The position numbers and the translations under genes are program-made. This document shows, one piece after another, positions 1 through 11,071 of a stretch of DNA of 64,000 nt. The notes beneath the pieces were generated by a model. It had not been told where the DNA came from and did not search any database. It saw only the letters and a program-made list of their open reading frames with translations. Numbering within the stretch: the first letter of the stretch is position 1; each line of letters begins with the position of its first letter. The stretch spans positions 19,682,342-19,746,341 of the forward strand of contig JADWOT020000002.1 in NCBI GenBank assembly GCA_036345935.2. Reading direction: 5' to 3'. Origin of the DNA: Taenia hydatigena (Eukaryota; Platyhelminthes; Cestoda; Cyclophyllidea; Taeniidae).

Positions 1-1
1 T

Positions 2-178
2 TACTGGGCGTGTTTCCGTGAAGCTGCAAGTAGCTTTCCTCAGTCCGTCGAATGTTACTTCACAGTGGTTTATGTTTTCGCCCATCGAGCTTTATCGTGT
101 GTTGATGAACCGGATAGTATGGCGACCTTCGACATCAGCGTCGTTGGTCTTGACAAACAAGTTGCTCTGCCAAACATT
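2..178 (+). CDS. Partial coding exon at window edge, unknown protein
   Basis: The frame beginning at base 2 is open for 59 codons and ends exactly at a good splice donor (ATT|GTGAGT, phase 0). The 5' part lies outside the window. The peptide starts YWACFREAAS, has a hydrophobic middle stretch (FTVVYVFAH) and ends VVGLDKQVALPNI. I do not recognise the family. Coding status is supported by a second copy in inverted orientation at 737-905. The peptide is well conserved between the two (CVDEPDS and VGLD-QVAL match) and the donor has the same GTGAGT. Many differences are synonymous, as expected if both descend from a translated exon. The rest of the gene must lie to the left and in the following sequence, where no continuation was identified. 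Confidence 0.5.
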
Positions 179-736
179 GTGAGTCACCTTTGCGTCTTCT
201 AAAGCAGTCGACTGGGATAGTTTTTTGAAGGTTCTTAGGATGTACGCAGTCATTCGCGCCGGGCTCTACGCTCTCTACTTTGCACACTAATGGTTTACTC
301 AGAATTGATTGAATGTCACTTTAATAGCTAAACGCACGGAACGGGCTTAATAGGGTACCGAAATGGGTGGGCAGCAGAAACGAAGGCCAAATATCACCCA
401 GCCGATCAGATTCATTGATAGAATGAATGGAAAGGTAGCAGGGGTTTCCTATGGCATTGTATTCAAAGTCCGGAATCGCAATCAGATCCAGTTTGGGCAG
501 TAATTTAAAATGTTGCATTTCTGCTTCCCTTCAAATCGCCTCACGAAGAAAGGTAGAATGAACGCAATTGATGTTTGCTTCGTGCGATTGCTGTGCACAG
601 TATACGCTGTAAACGTCAGCCTGTCCTCACCCACAAGTAAAGAGAGTTGAGTCTGTTGCGAATGACTGTGTACATCCTGAGAATCTCAACAAAAGTTGCC
701 ACAGCCAACTGCTTTAAAGTCGCGAAGGTGACTCAC

Positions 737-905
737 CATGTTTGACAGGGCAACTTGGTTATCAAGACCAACGATGCTAATTTCAAAAGTCACCTTACTA
801 TCCGGTTCATCAACACACAGAAAAGCTCGACTGGCGAAAACAGACGAAGGAAAACATCAATACCTTATACAAGAGCCGCTGACAGAATGGGTTTGCAAAA
901 GTGCA
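737..905 (-). pseudogene. Decayed inverted copy of the left-edge exon
   Basis: Read on the minus strand, this stretch repeats the exon at 2-178, including the end VGLDNQVALSNM followed by GTGAGT. The last 35 or so codons align without gaps. Further upstream the frame meets an in-frame TGA where the left-edge exon has a Glu codon, and similarity fades. It looks like an inverted duplication of one exon that has since decayed. A functional paralog using only the 3' half is possible but less likely. Confidence 0.5.
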
Positions 906-3615
906 GACCGGTGGACTTATTGTCTTGGTGGGACCTAGACAATATTTTGAGCCTACTCGAATTGAAAATTATCTGATCGTTTGATTTGCCCATTTAAAAC
1001 AGCACAGTTCCTTGCATAAATGCGAGCTGCGATGATTGCCGATAAGACGAAACTGTGCTAAAAGCATGAGATAGCCTAGAATTTTGTGCTTCAAATTGGA
1101 AGTTCGAAAATAATGACACAGAAACCACTGTGAAGAAATATTCAGCGGATGGAGGAGAGGTTCATGCTTTGCAGTAACGGCGCGCGGAGAAATAACCGTA
1201 CCTATTTTTGATAGCATGGACCGTCGATTTCACTGGTTGCTGCAGCATTAAAACAATTTAATGCATCAAAGCTGAAGGAAGGACTTGTGCCTTGGGAGCT
1301 TGTATAAGGCAAGCGCGCGCTTAACACCTTAACTAGTCTTGGTAATTAAAACATTTCGCTTTAGCGTCACAAACGAGCTTTTACAAATCATACAGCAAGC
1401 TCTCTATATTTACCTTTTTCTTGGTCTTGAAACCCTTCAGGTGAGCGGACTGATTGTGAAAGGACACCTACATAGGCAGTACTTGGGGTGTAAACAGAAG
1501 CTAGAGGTATGCATGACTGAAACATTCTTGCGCCTCGTACAGTCCTGACGAACCATCACGGGATTCGTGTTCACCCAACGCATCTCACACATCCAAAAAC
1601 AGTCTTTAAATGGTCCCTCGACTTCTCGCGTACCGTTTCTGGTGTTGTCTGCAGCGGCAGTCCTTCTTCTCTCGTTCAAGCCCAAAGCCGTCTTCGTTGC
1701 CAATAGCAGATGTGGAGTTGTACGGACGCATCTTGACTGACGGTAGAGCTGAGTTGCCTTCCTGCAGGATGCTACATTAATTAAGGAATCGTCGACGACT
1801 TATGCTTGCTTATAGACGCAGGGGTGGTGCAGGCGGTTCTGTTTATGTCTGTCTCCTCTAGTTTATTTTGGGCTGTTTATCAGAGTGGTTGCTCTTCTGT
1901 CTCATTAAAATCCTTTGATACAACATTTTGGGGTTATTTTTTGGCAGGTGGGTTACTACATGGAACCGATAAACATTATTTCTTATCTCATTCTTTCGTA
2001 TAGTTGTCTCCCAGAGAAGAAATTACGTCGATTTCTAACATTTAAACGTATTGTGATGTTTGCCGCATTGAGTCGAGCAAAGTAATTACCCAAGCCGAAA
2101 GTGTTATTTGCAGAAGTACATGGAATTTTACGCAAGTATGCTTTCAACGAAGCTTTCATTGCCAAAGCAACAAGCATAAGAATTGAAGCAACGAAATGAT
2201 AGACCTGGGTAACTAAGGTGAAGTTTGCTTGATTTGGTCCCTACTAACTAGCGCGGAACTATTCAATGTGCGACCTGTGGGAATTAGAAAAATTTCTAAT
2301 GAGAATCGTAAAAAGTGCGGCAAAAGGGTTGCAGCACATACGGCATTTCCGTCCTTCTTAATTTCATTTGAGTAAAAGCATGAATATCTACTGCCTTATA
2401 AATATGAAAATGATCTAGGTCTCGCACGACTCTAGACTGCAGCACGAGATGATGAAATATTGAGTGAATGCAATGAAGGCATGAGCATCACAATGTTAGA
2501 AGGACTAGTGATGGTTGGAGTGGATGTTATTTAAGTAGTTCGGGTTGTGGCATGGGTTAATACAGAGATAGGATACGGTAAGCTATTCCTTTCGCCTCCA
2601 TGATATGAGAGAGGTAGAAACAGGACGTTTACTGAACTCGACGATTACATGTGCTGCAGTTCATTAGCGACTTGAGAAATCACATTGCTTTGCATCCCAA
2701 CATTCTCTAACTAATCATTTATTTTAATTCCCCTGCTTTCCCCTTTACGGGCACGAGGGCTTTCATTCCAGTACTTGTCGAATATCTTTGATGGTAAAAT
2801 TGATGCACTCCTTTCTCTTTAAAGCCATGTGATTTAAGTGACCTCATCGCTATTTCATTTAAGCAGACGATAATTCACACTCACAAGACCAACTTTATGA
2901 AGCAGCACAACTCAAGGAATAGACACATGATTGCGCAGGAAGCGATTTTCCTGATAGTAGAAAGGAGAGTAGCGGGAGTGGCATTCAACCATTTACGCGA
3001 ACAATGACCGGAATCCGAGGTCATCAAAACTGCTTATGTGGCAAGAAGGTGTTTAAGGCCTTAGGCCAGTCCAATTTTATGCAATCGAATAACTAGGGGC
3101 GCTGAATATGACGAAACTTCTGCTCAAATTATGGCCAATTCTAATGAGTGGTTAGAAAGAATGGAGTCAATTTGTCTCATACGCAGTGGATTGGTGATTG
3201 TTAAGAAGTGATGTCAAATTCAAACTCTCTTCAAAGCCTAACATTATGAAATGAAACATGAAAACGATTTTACAGTTCCAGTGATATACAAATTAAGGAA
3301 TTGGTCTGTTCATTGGAAACTCTTTTGATGCTACTTAACGCTCTTGCTCATCTGAGTTAGTAGCATTAGCCACACATCAACTCAGTAAAGTCAATCGACA
3401 GCAATGAAAACGAGGTTTGTATTTACTTTTGAAAGCATCATCAGATGCAGCATCGTTCCACATCAGCAAGTCGACGAGCGTTGAGTCTTTAATGTGAATA
3501 AAATGATAAAATTCCCCATTCGATTCTTCTCTCTTTCTATCTACTGCTACTTCTAAAAATTGTCCTTATTTTTATAGTCGATCCATAATATCCAAACAAC
3601 TTCTACTTATATACA
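906..3615. other. No gene recognised
   Basis: Only short open frames occur and none has both a convincing splice context and a recognisable protein pattern. A minus-strand frame at 1437-1703 is open for 88 codons and rather charged, but it starts at TTG and was not promoted. The sequence is probably intronic or intergenic. Confidence 0.4.
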
Positions 3616-3806
3616 TTAATATTCTGCCTCTTGTCCATTTCCTCTCAATTCATATTCCATCTCAGTGCCATAATATGCAGCACCAGCAACGAGAACACAG
3701 ACAGGTAAACCTTCGTTGCACACATAGGCTTTCAATGTCAGACAACATGCTACATCACTCCATCCACTTTGCAGCTTTGAAGCCCCAAAAACCATTCCTT
3801 TTGAGG
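3616..3806 (-). CDS. Candidate 3'-terminal exon, unknown protein
   Basis: On the minus strand a strong polypyrimidine tract and acceptor (CTTTTAATTCAG) is followed by an open frame of about 63 codons ending in TAA at 3616-3618. The peptide has a hydrophobic Cys-containing stretch (CVLVAGAAYYG) and an acidic tail (MEYELRGNGQEAEY). I do not recognise the family. Because it runs from an acceptor to a stop, it would be the last coding exon of a minus-strand gene whose earlier exons lie at higher coordinates. They were not located. The main alternative is a chance frame. Confidence 0.35.
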
Positions 3807-4143
3807 CTGAATTAAAAGTAAAAGAACACAAATGTGCTATCCCAGTCTTTTGTTACTAACGTGCTTTGAGTTAAACTGCTCTGGGTTGAACTTTTGGTGA
3901 AGACATAGACAATGCGCAGTTCGGATCGAGGAGCAATGCCGCGATCTGTATAACTGCTATCCGACCTTTAATGTTTGCATCTAGATCTTTGAAAAAGGCG
4001 AATACAAGTTAAATTACAAAATTACAAATTTTTCATCATCGTCATTGTTTTGCTTGATGGAAGAGCTAATGTTTGCTGCTATAAGAAGGTGAGAGCACTC
4101 CGATTGAACGGCCGGATGACATGAACGAGCTAGTGAGGTTGTC

Positions 4144-4533
4144 GTGGTAGATGCTGAGCACACGGCCGCCATTTACACGCCAAAGGGATACGATCCACAG
4201 GCCATGTGTTTGTTGTCTCTGCTTCTCCTTCACATCCGTGTAGGGTGGTTTGCCGGCCCGGGAACTGAGAGAAAAGCTTATGACGGAGAATGGTTTGTAC
4301 TGCTACGATTTCTGGGCGACCAAAAATTGCATCTTTGTTGTCTCCTAAATGGTCCTTTCATAGGTCGGGAGTGCGCATCATTTTGTGCCAAAAAGATTAC
4401 GCTTTGCTCCTATTTGTTGTGGGCTAAAGACGCAGCTGTTGACAACGATCCGTTCGCTTACAAAGACCGAACGTTGGTGGTGCCTTTGATCTGCCTACTA
4501 GATAAGATTTCAAAACAACTGGGGGCTGTTTGA
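4144..4533 (+). CDS. Open reading frame, unknown, low support
   Basis: This frame is open for about 130 codons and begins at GTG rather than ATG. It holds a Leu-rich hydrophobic stretch early on (CLLSLLLLHI) and a Cys-containing second half. No domain is recognised. The frame is open a few codons further upstream to a TGA near 4117. Its length is unusual for this stop-rich sequence, which is the only reason to list it. It could be an exon, or a relic belonging to the repeated region that begins near 4.7 kb. Confidence 0.2.
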   Translation: MVDAEHTAAIYTPKGYDPQAMCLLSLLLLHIRVGWFAGPGTERKAYDGEWFVLLRFLGDQKLHLCCLLNGPFIGRECASFCAKKITLCSYLLWAKDAAVDNDPFAYKDRTLVVPLICLLDKISKQLGAV

Positions 4534-4769
4534 GAGAAAATTCTTAAGAAGTGTAAGATTAGTCAATCGGCGGAAGGGAAGTGCTACGCCTAGAAGGCGA
4601 CTGAAGACCATTCTCCACTACTGCAGTGCCTGTTCATGAAAAGGCGCATGCACGAGATTGGGGTAAGATTAGGGAAGACCAGGCTTGTAATGTGTATCAC
4701 TGAAGCAAGTGTCTTTTATGCATCATAGGAACCAGGCCGGGTGCAGACACAGATGCATCGCTGGAGAAT

Positions 4770-5290
4770 GACGAAGCAGAAGTGGTGGTAGAGTTTGTGG
4801 TACGTGGCAAACTGGCTTTGTCGTCGAACGTAGCACTGCAGACTACGTAGGGCTAGGTGTTGGGGGTGCTGGAAGCCTCCGTTCGGGATGGCCTAATGGT
4901 ACAGGAAGCGAGGCTGGCAAAAATGGAGGCAGAGCCCTAGCCGAGGTCAGGCCATCGCCACGGGGCTAAAGGCGAGGGTAACTGAGTTTCCACTTTTGTT
5001 AGCTTTTATCGCTCCTTTATTCGCCTATTCATGATGCAGAGTACCCAGCCCATTCATATCAATTTTCATCCCATGTCCACACAGCCATCCATCATTTGTC
5101 CTTCATTGTTTTATTTTCCTCGCTCACTCCTTACTTTTGTACTCAACTTAACGATTTAGTTTTATATGCTCGACATCGCATCGGTTCTTCTAAACAAGTC
5201 ATATGATGCATTTTGTTTTGAGCTTTCTGACAGTACTTTTGGGTTAGTTGCGTGTTTTGAGAGTGCCTTAAGATTTACCTTTGCGTTTTA
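4770..5290 (+). repeat. Dispersed repeat family D, copy 1 (partial)
   Basis: The segment from about 4890 to 5290 aligns with 58420-58775 in the same orientation. Shared blocks include the GGCCATCGCCACGG-like stretch, a TTAGCTTTTATCGCTC block, an ATTCATGATGCA block and a TTTATTTTCCTCG block. The part just upstream (4770-4930) resembles both 58.35-58.45 kb and the exon-like frame at 38.74-38.98 kb. Here the frame is broken by TAG codons. It appears to be a decayed copy of a sequence that once had coding capacity. Confidence 0.6.
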
Positions 5291-5429
5291 TGTGGAGAGG
5301 AGAGGGGGAAGGAGAAAGGGAGGGTTAAAGGTCAGTGCGTGTAGCATTCTCTTTTTCCTGTATACGCACGGAATGACGATGAAAGTAGTGACACTAGCAC
5401 TGGACTCTCGTCGAAGTGACTGATACGGA

Positions 5430-8400
5430 GCTTGGGACCAATCAAGTGCCCTCCTTTTCTCATTCTTAGATCCTGTTTGTTTCTACACATCGTTTGGTGC
5501 CAAATTCCGTCAAAGTGGGCTTTTTCTTGATAGAGACTGAAAAGCGGCTCGATTGCTTCTCGTGTTGACCTCTTCGCATCGATACAGCCTCACTACGCTC
5601 CTCTCCATAATGTGTTCGCAATTTGTCATACACTGGCCAGTTTTTGTCTACTTTAAGAAATTCGAATTTTGTATTTTCCAAAAGCAATCGCCATCGTTGG
5701 TTGTCAGTGGTCACTCTGTAACGCCTCATCGTTGTTATGTTTGTCAAGGCTGCCATGTTTCATTTTTAACTTGAAACCATTTGTTAAGGCAATTGTGTTG
5801 TTGTTGTTGTTGTTGTGGTGGTGGTCTTCGGCTTAATAGTCATTGAGCAGTATTTTAAATCTGCGGAGGTTAGCCGTTTGTTGATTTCAGTCTCGTCTTG
5901 TAGCCACAGCGGTTATGGAGGCGAACCTGCAGATGCTCTCTAATTTTTATCAAATCACTAATAAATGCCAAGGTAGTTAAGAAACGGCTGACATCGTTCA
6001 CCAAATGCTAGCTTTGCTGTTTGCTCAAGTGTCTATTTCTCCTTTTGCTTTCCCGGCAATTCATACCAAGTTGTGCTCCGAGGCAAATATTGTTTTTTTT
6101 CCAATTTTGCGAGAGTGTTTACATTATTCCAGATTTCATAGAGCAACCAAACTGGTTGGCTCGGTAGGTAGTGCCAATGCTGATGCTATTGGCTAAACTG
6201 CAAAACATCTGGCCCATGCCGGATGTTTTTTGGCCTCTTCTTTGTCACCACTTTAGCTGAGACCAGTGTGTGTTAGCCCCCCAAAATATGCTCCCTTTGA
6301 GTGTGCTGCAAAACTACCATCGTATCATCCGTAAGGGTGGTTTTGCAGCCAATTCGTCACGTCGACACACTTGCACAATTTAAAGAACGCCTGCACAACT
6401 TCTCACTTCATTCCGAGGTGCCTCGGTTAATGATAGACGTCAAAGCTTTGCTCTACCTTTATCCGATATTTAGGTTGTTCAACGGTCTAGCAACTCACTA
6501 TTGTGGGAGGAAAAGATGGCATTCGAGGGACAAACGCCGTCAAAACTACAGTAGGTAAGAAGACCTAGGTGAGGGGGTTCCCCGTATATCCCATTTTAGC
6601 CTATGGAACCCAGTTTCTACACTAACAATATGAACCACTTATCCTCCTCCTTGCATGACTTCAGCAACTCGATCGACCCCATTTGCAGCAGTCATTCACT
6701 ATCATACAAACAGCTACGTTCTAAAATCAGCGCGGGTAATAAAGTGTAGCCATCAGTCGAGTATAATCATAACACAGCTAATGAAACTACCAAGCACAAC
6801 TCACTGGAATCCAATTGCCCAACCGTCAACTGTACCATAAATTGATCTCCCAATTTACACGTCGCGCGACCAATCGCTTGCTTCTCGTTCCAAGCAGCCA
6901 TGCGAATTTTCACAACTCCACCCACAAGAATCCTTCCGAACATTCAACGTTCCTCACACGCACAAGCGTACCACCGCAGCTCCCGACCAGCATCTAGAGG
7001 AAGGTACATGTATGCGTTGGTTGCTGTTATCTGTAGCGTGCTTTGCCTTTCACTTACTAGCAAGTGATAGCAGTGTGCAAGTTTGTAAATGCAAATAACT
7101 GCTTTGAGGGAGGAGTGGACGGAGAAAAGTGACAATGCGATTAGAGTAGTTACAAAACTGAACAGGAAGGCTAAGTGTTCCACGCCCTTTCTTTTATTCT
7201 ATAGGACAGGTTCAAACATAGAAGGGTGGGGCTAGTGAGGAATGCCTCGCTTTTTAGCTCCGCATTGCCCCCGCAATTGGTGCATGAAAGTTTTTGGTAA
7301 GAGTACGTGCTACCACGGTGCAATATTACAGACAGACAGGCAGCCATTAATTCATCGTTTTCGTGTGCGTGGTCATCTCAACTATTTTGAAATGGCAATG
7401 TTGGTTTGATAAGTGCCAATTTTGGTCCACGTCTGCATTGTTGAGGTCGTAGTTGTCAAGAGTGAAGCAAGAATTCTAAGTGGTGCACCACCTGTCCTCC
7501 TCTCACTTTGACACTGGCATATGTCTCATAGTAATAACTAGGTACTGGACAAGGAGGTAGAAATAGATGAACGTCCAGTACTGACTCCTGCTCTGGCATT
7601 GTGAGGAAGGATTACGTGGTAGTTAGAAATTCGTGCGAAGTTCCATTACTGTGGGTCCCATTTGAGCAACAGAACAAGAGCGACCAGATTCCGTTGTACT
7701 CAACATCAACACGAGTCCTGGCAGCTCTCCTTCCATTGATGAATGTGCTCATTTTTCGGACTAGTGTTTGTCGTTAATTGAGATGAATGGTGAGGAGCGA
7801 TTGAAGTAATGGCAACTGATTCCTTTTTACTGCAAGGGCTGGTACTGGTGGAAAATGATTATGAAAAAGGGTTAGGGAAGTAACAATAAGAAGTGAAAAC
7901 AATGTGGTATAAAACGCACTTACTGTGGATGCAAACGCATTGCAAGCGCAAACTTGCGAGTAGGAAGTGGTGTATCTGTTGAATCCCTTTTTGCTTGCAT
8001 AGAAGGTGTACGAAAAGGACAAGACCATGTCATGAGCTTTAAAAAAATTATTCAATTTAACTAGTCCACCGGCGGTCGCATCGTCAGTTCTCACTGAAAC
8101 TCCAATCACGGTTGCCAAAATGTGCCCCTACAAAATAAGCCTGTTCTTCCAAAGTTTTTAAAAGGGGAATGAGAGGAGATTGGCAACGATTCTGCTACAC
8201 CTGTGGCAGCAACAGCTGCTCATTTTTTCTTTGACGTAGTTAAAATTTTTGAAGAAGATTTTGAATTACTAACTTGACTAATACCTCGGTTCTTTAATCA
8301 GAGCATACGTCAAAATGCTTCTTACCCTCTAGTAAAACAGTTTCCACTGTCCTGCCGTAGTAGACATTATTCTGTACACTGATGTGTTTCAGTGTTGCGT

Positions 8401-8824
8401 CACTTTATTTTAACTCGTCATTCAAAAGGAGGTGAAAATCCTCTCTACAGACTTCATCCATTCCAAATAGGAAGCGTTAGGAGCTTAAAGTCTCGCAACG
8501 CAACTATCAAAACTAGAAATTAAATCGTGTTGCTTTGCTTTCTAACTTAATATCAGGCATCCCTTCTTCATCATCTTGTTTACTTTTAGTCGGCTTCTGT
8601 TTGTGTTCATGATCCCTAGGCAACCTAGAAGGCCGTCTGCGCAACCACCTTGTCGACACTATCGTAACTTGATTTATAGTGGATTATCAGGCTTTTAGTA
8701 TTGCCGTCACAAGAGTAAGAGTTTATGATGGAAAAGAAGATACCGTTGGAGACCAGTATCGGCAGAGAATTCTGGAGAATGAAATGAATCATATGCCTAT
8801 AATTAGCTTATTTGGCGACTTCAG
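5430..8824. other. Mostly featureless; one TTG microsatellite and one weak exon candidate
   Basis: A (TTG)n tract lies at about 5794-5825. A plus-strand frame around 6300-6555 ends at a fair donor (AGTAG|GTAAGA) and has acceptor-like pyrimidine tracts upstream at about 6230-6254. Its peptide is not recognisable, so it is noted only here. Nothing else stands out. Confidence 0.35.
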
Positions 8825-9024
8825 GCGCTGATTTTTTACGTAATGTTCAAGTCCCTCCCCAATATACTACTGGGGTCAATTTAGCTGTTTTATTAATAAG
8901 CGAAAACGCTGGCGGCATCTGCAACGCTCACTTAGTGGCCACAACCACACCTGTGAACAACTTTGATGTCCCCTGCAAATGTTTGGTGTATGTCATTGAT
9001 AACGAAGAAGAGGACTACCACTAG
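8825..9024 (+). CDS. Candidate 3'-terminal exon, unknown protein
   Basis: An acceptor (TTTGGCGACTTCAG) is followed by an open frame of about 66 codons ending in TAG. The peptide contains VNLAVLLISENAGG and finishes with an acidic tail (YVIDNEEEDYH). An AATAAA polyadenylation signal lies about 190 bases downstream (9213-9218), which fits a terminal exon. No family is recognised and earlier exons were not found. The opposite strand is also open over part of this stretch, so the strand is not certain. Confidence 0.3.
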
Positions 9025-10690
9025 CTTCTCACAATGTTTGCTTGCTCGTGGAAGAGGCCCCTGCTTCACCCAATGGTGAGAAATAATCGACTTACCATCT
9101 GCATCTTGTCGACTCACATAATGTGTGGGGTCATCCCAATTAGTATTCAACCAGTTAAGTTGCTGATGCAAGCTTACATCGAATTGCCTTGATTTTTCAT
9201 GTTTTTTCTTTAAATAAACAAAGGTCTCTAAACCGTTACCCTTACACTTTCAATGTCTGCCAGCGACCACTCAGATCTACAAGTCAAAAGTGCCAAAATA
9301 ATGTGCCAAAGACTTAAGAAAACAATGTGCTCCAAAACCATTTACGTGAGGCTTTACGTGAGTTGCATGCAGAAATGCGCACGATGTCGACTTCATGTCC
9401 ACGCATTGAATTGAAGGTGCGTCCTATATGGTTGGATTGGAAAAAGCAAATAATGTGCGAAAGCAAACAAAGCATACATAGGCGGCAGCAGTAATTAATA
9501 CTACAATGCTACTGCATCCCAACCAGTCTTACGCGTTGTCATTAGGGTGTCAGCACCAAAATCAGGTGAAGCAGTGGCTTACTGGGCTCGAAATTAATCA
9601 CATGCACAATCACGACCGCACATGCCTTCTGGTCACCTCTCGACATGGTACGCTAAGCTATGGCTCACCTGATTCAGGCATAGCCAGCCAGCCATAGCTC
9701 AGACACCAGACGTCCGTGTATGCGTCATCCACGGCTTGCACAGAGCTGTCCACTATCGCAAGATGCAAAGGTTGTGCTTTCTGCTCGGAACAGACCTCCT
9801 TCTATGCTAATAGTTGTCTCTTGCCTGATTTGGATAGTAACGATAACCTGTATAGCAAAGTAGGATGTCCGATACTGAATCTTAAGTGTCGGACTAATAC
9901 CATCACCACTTAAGTGAAAATGCTGTCATTTGAGTTTGCCCTGTAAAGATTGCGATAATGAGAAAACTACAGCACACGATGTCTCACAACTGATTGCAGT
10001 CTACACATGCTCTACTTTGGCCTATTACCATCTCAAGGAGGGCACACCACACCATAATGGTGGCAATTAGAGGCGAATTCTATCTAATTATAAAAGCATC
10101 GTAATGTCCGTCTCTGCGTGTTGCACCTTGGTGCGCTGTGGCAGCAGTAATGGCATTGAGAATCGTTGGGTGAAATGCGCGACTTCCAACAGAAGAGTCG
10201 CCAATGTCGTGCACCATGACAATCACCCCAACCACATGTTCCGCATAAATGGTACTAGCAACAGGTACCGGAATACACTTGAAGCGGTTCCTTCGTGAAG
10301 ACGTTGGCTACGTGAGTAAGGCGCACTTTCTTTCACACCCTACTAGCTGATTATCGATAAGATGGACAGAATGATAGGCAAAGCTAAGAACAAGACAGCA
10401 AGGGCAACATTAGACACTCGAAAGAATTGTAAACTATGTCGTTTATTATATGGCCTTGCTATAATACAACTTCAGCCGTAAATTGGTGATTGGTATAAGA
10501 AATAGTCTAGTTGAAGTGTGTTGAAGAGCCTGCTATGGCAATGGAGCGGTGGAAGTAAGTAAGATAATCCAGGTCAGATAAAACATCTTAAAAAGAAGTG
10601 AAGAAGCTTTTAAATTTGAATTTGAATTTCACAGGACTGCGATCTGCCTTCTTCAACCAAGCTTCTCCCAATGGTCTCCTTCACACTCAG
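9025..10690. other. No gene recognised
   Basis: Only short open frames occur. One at 9716-9913 on the plus strand is Cys-rich but lacks a signal peptide and does not match a Kunitz spacing. An AATAAA at 9213-9218 may serve the candidate exon just upstream. Confidence 0.35.
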
Positions 10691-10691
10691 C

Positions 10692-10815
10692 TCTCACGAA
10701 CACGTTCTATTGGAGCAGGTCTGGCTACAGGACGAGTACGTCCTAGAAGGGCAGGTCTGGCCACAACACGAACACGTCCTGGAAGGGCAGGTCTGGCCAC
10801 AACACGAACACCTCT
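10692..10815 (+). repeat. 36-bp minisatellite, about 3.4 copies
   Basis: A unit beginning GCAGGTCTGGC recurs at 10715, 10751 and 10787, exactly 36 bases apart, with a partial unit before the first. The last two units are nearly identical. Because 36 is a multiple of three, the array stays in frame. On the plus strand it gives 12-residue Ala/Gly/Arg/Thr repeats (AGLATTRTRPGR). On the minus strand it gives Cys-rich repeats (CCGQTCPSRTCS). Confidence 0.9.
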
Positions 10816-10825
10816 GATAGCCCAC

Positions 10826-11021
10826 TTTAAGTAGGTAGAACAGAAGCTGCACCAGCTTTTGCAAATCGCTCTGTCCCACCACACTTTCTTCAAGCACAGC
10901 TCCTTCCAGTTCTCCCAACTCTCTGCTGACCATCAAATTGTCAGCGTTAAATTGTCCTCTGCTGTACAACCACTTGAGCAAATAAATGATCAGTTTGGTT
11001 ATGTCATCCCTGGTCCACTGA
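10826..11021 (-). CDS. Candidate amphipathic-helix exon, unknown protein
   Basis: On the minus strand an acceptor-like CACATATCAG precedes a frame beginning WTRDDITKLIIYLLKWLY. It continues through about 65 codons without a stop to a possible donor (AAA|GTGGGC). The frame also remains open upstream to about 11071 and downstream through the minisatellite as a Cys-rich repeat. The peptide is strongly amphipathic and leucine-rich at both ends (LQKLVQLLFYLLK), which suggests helical packing. No family is recognised. Whether the minisatellite is translated depends on which donor is used. Confidence 0.35.
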
Positions 11022-11071
11022 TATGTGTTGCACGTATTGCCTGAGCATGAGTTACAACTTCCTCCCTCCAT

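Noticed and set aside
9716..9913. Cys-rich frame considered as a Kunitz-type inhibitor
   Set aside because: Cys spacing does not match, the Gly-Gly-Cys core is missing and there is no signal peptide.
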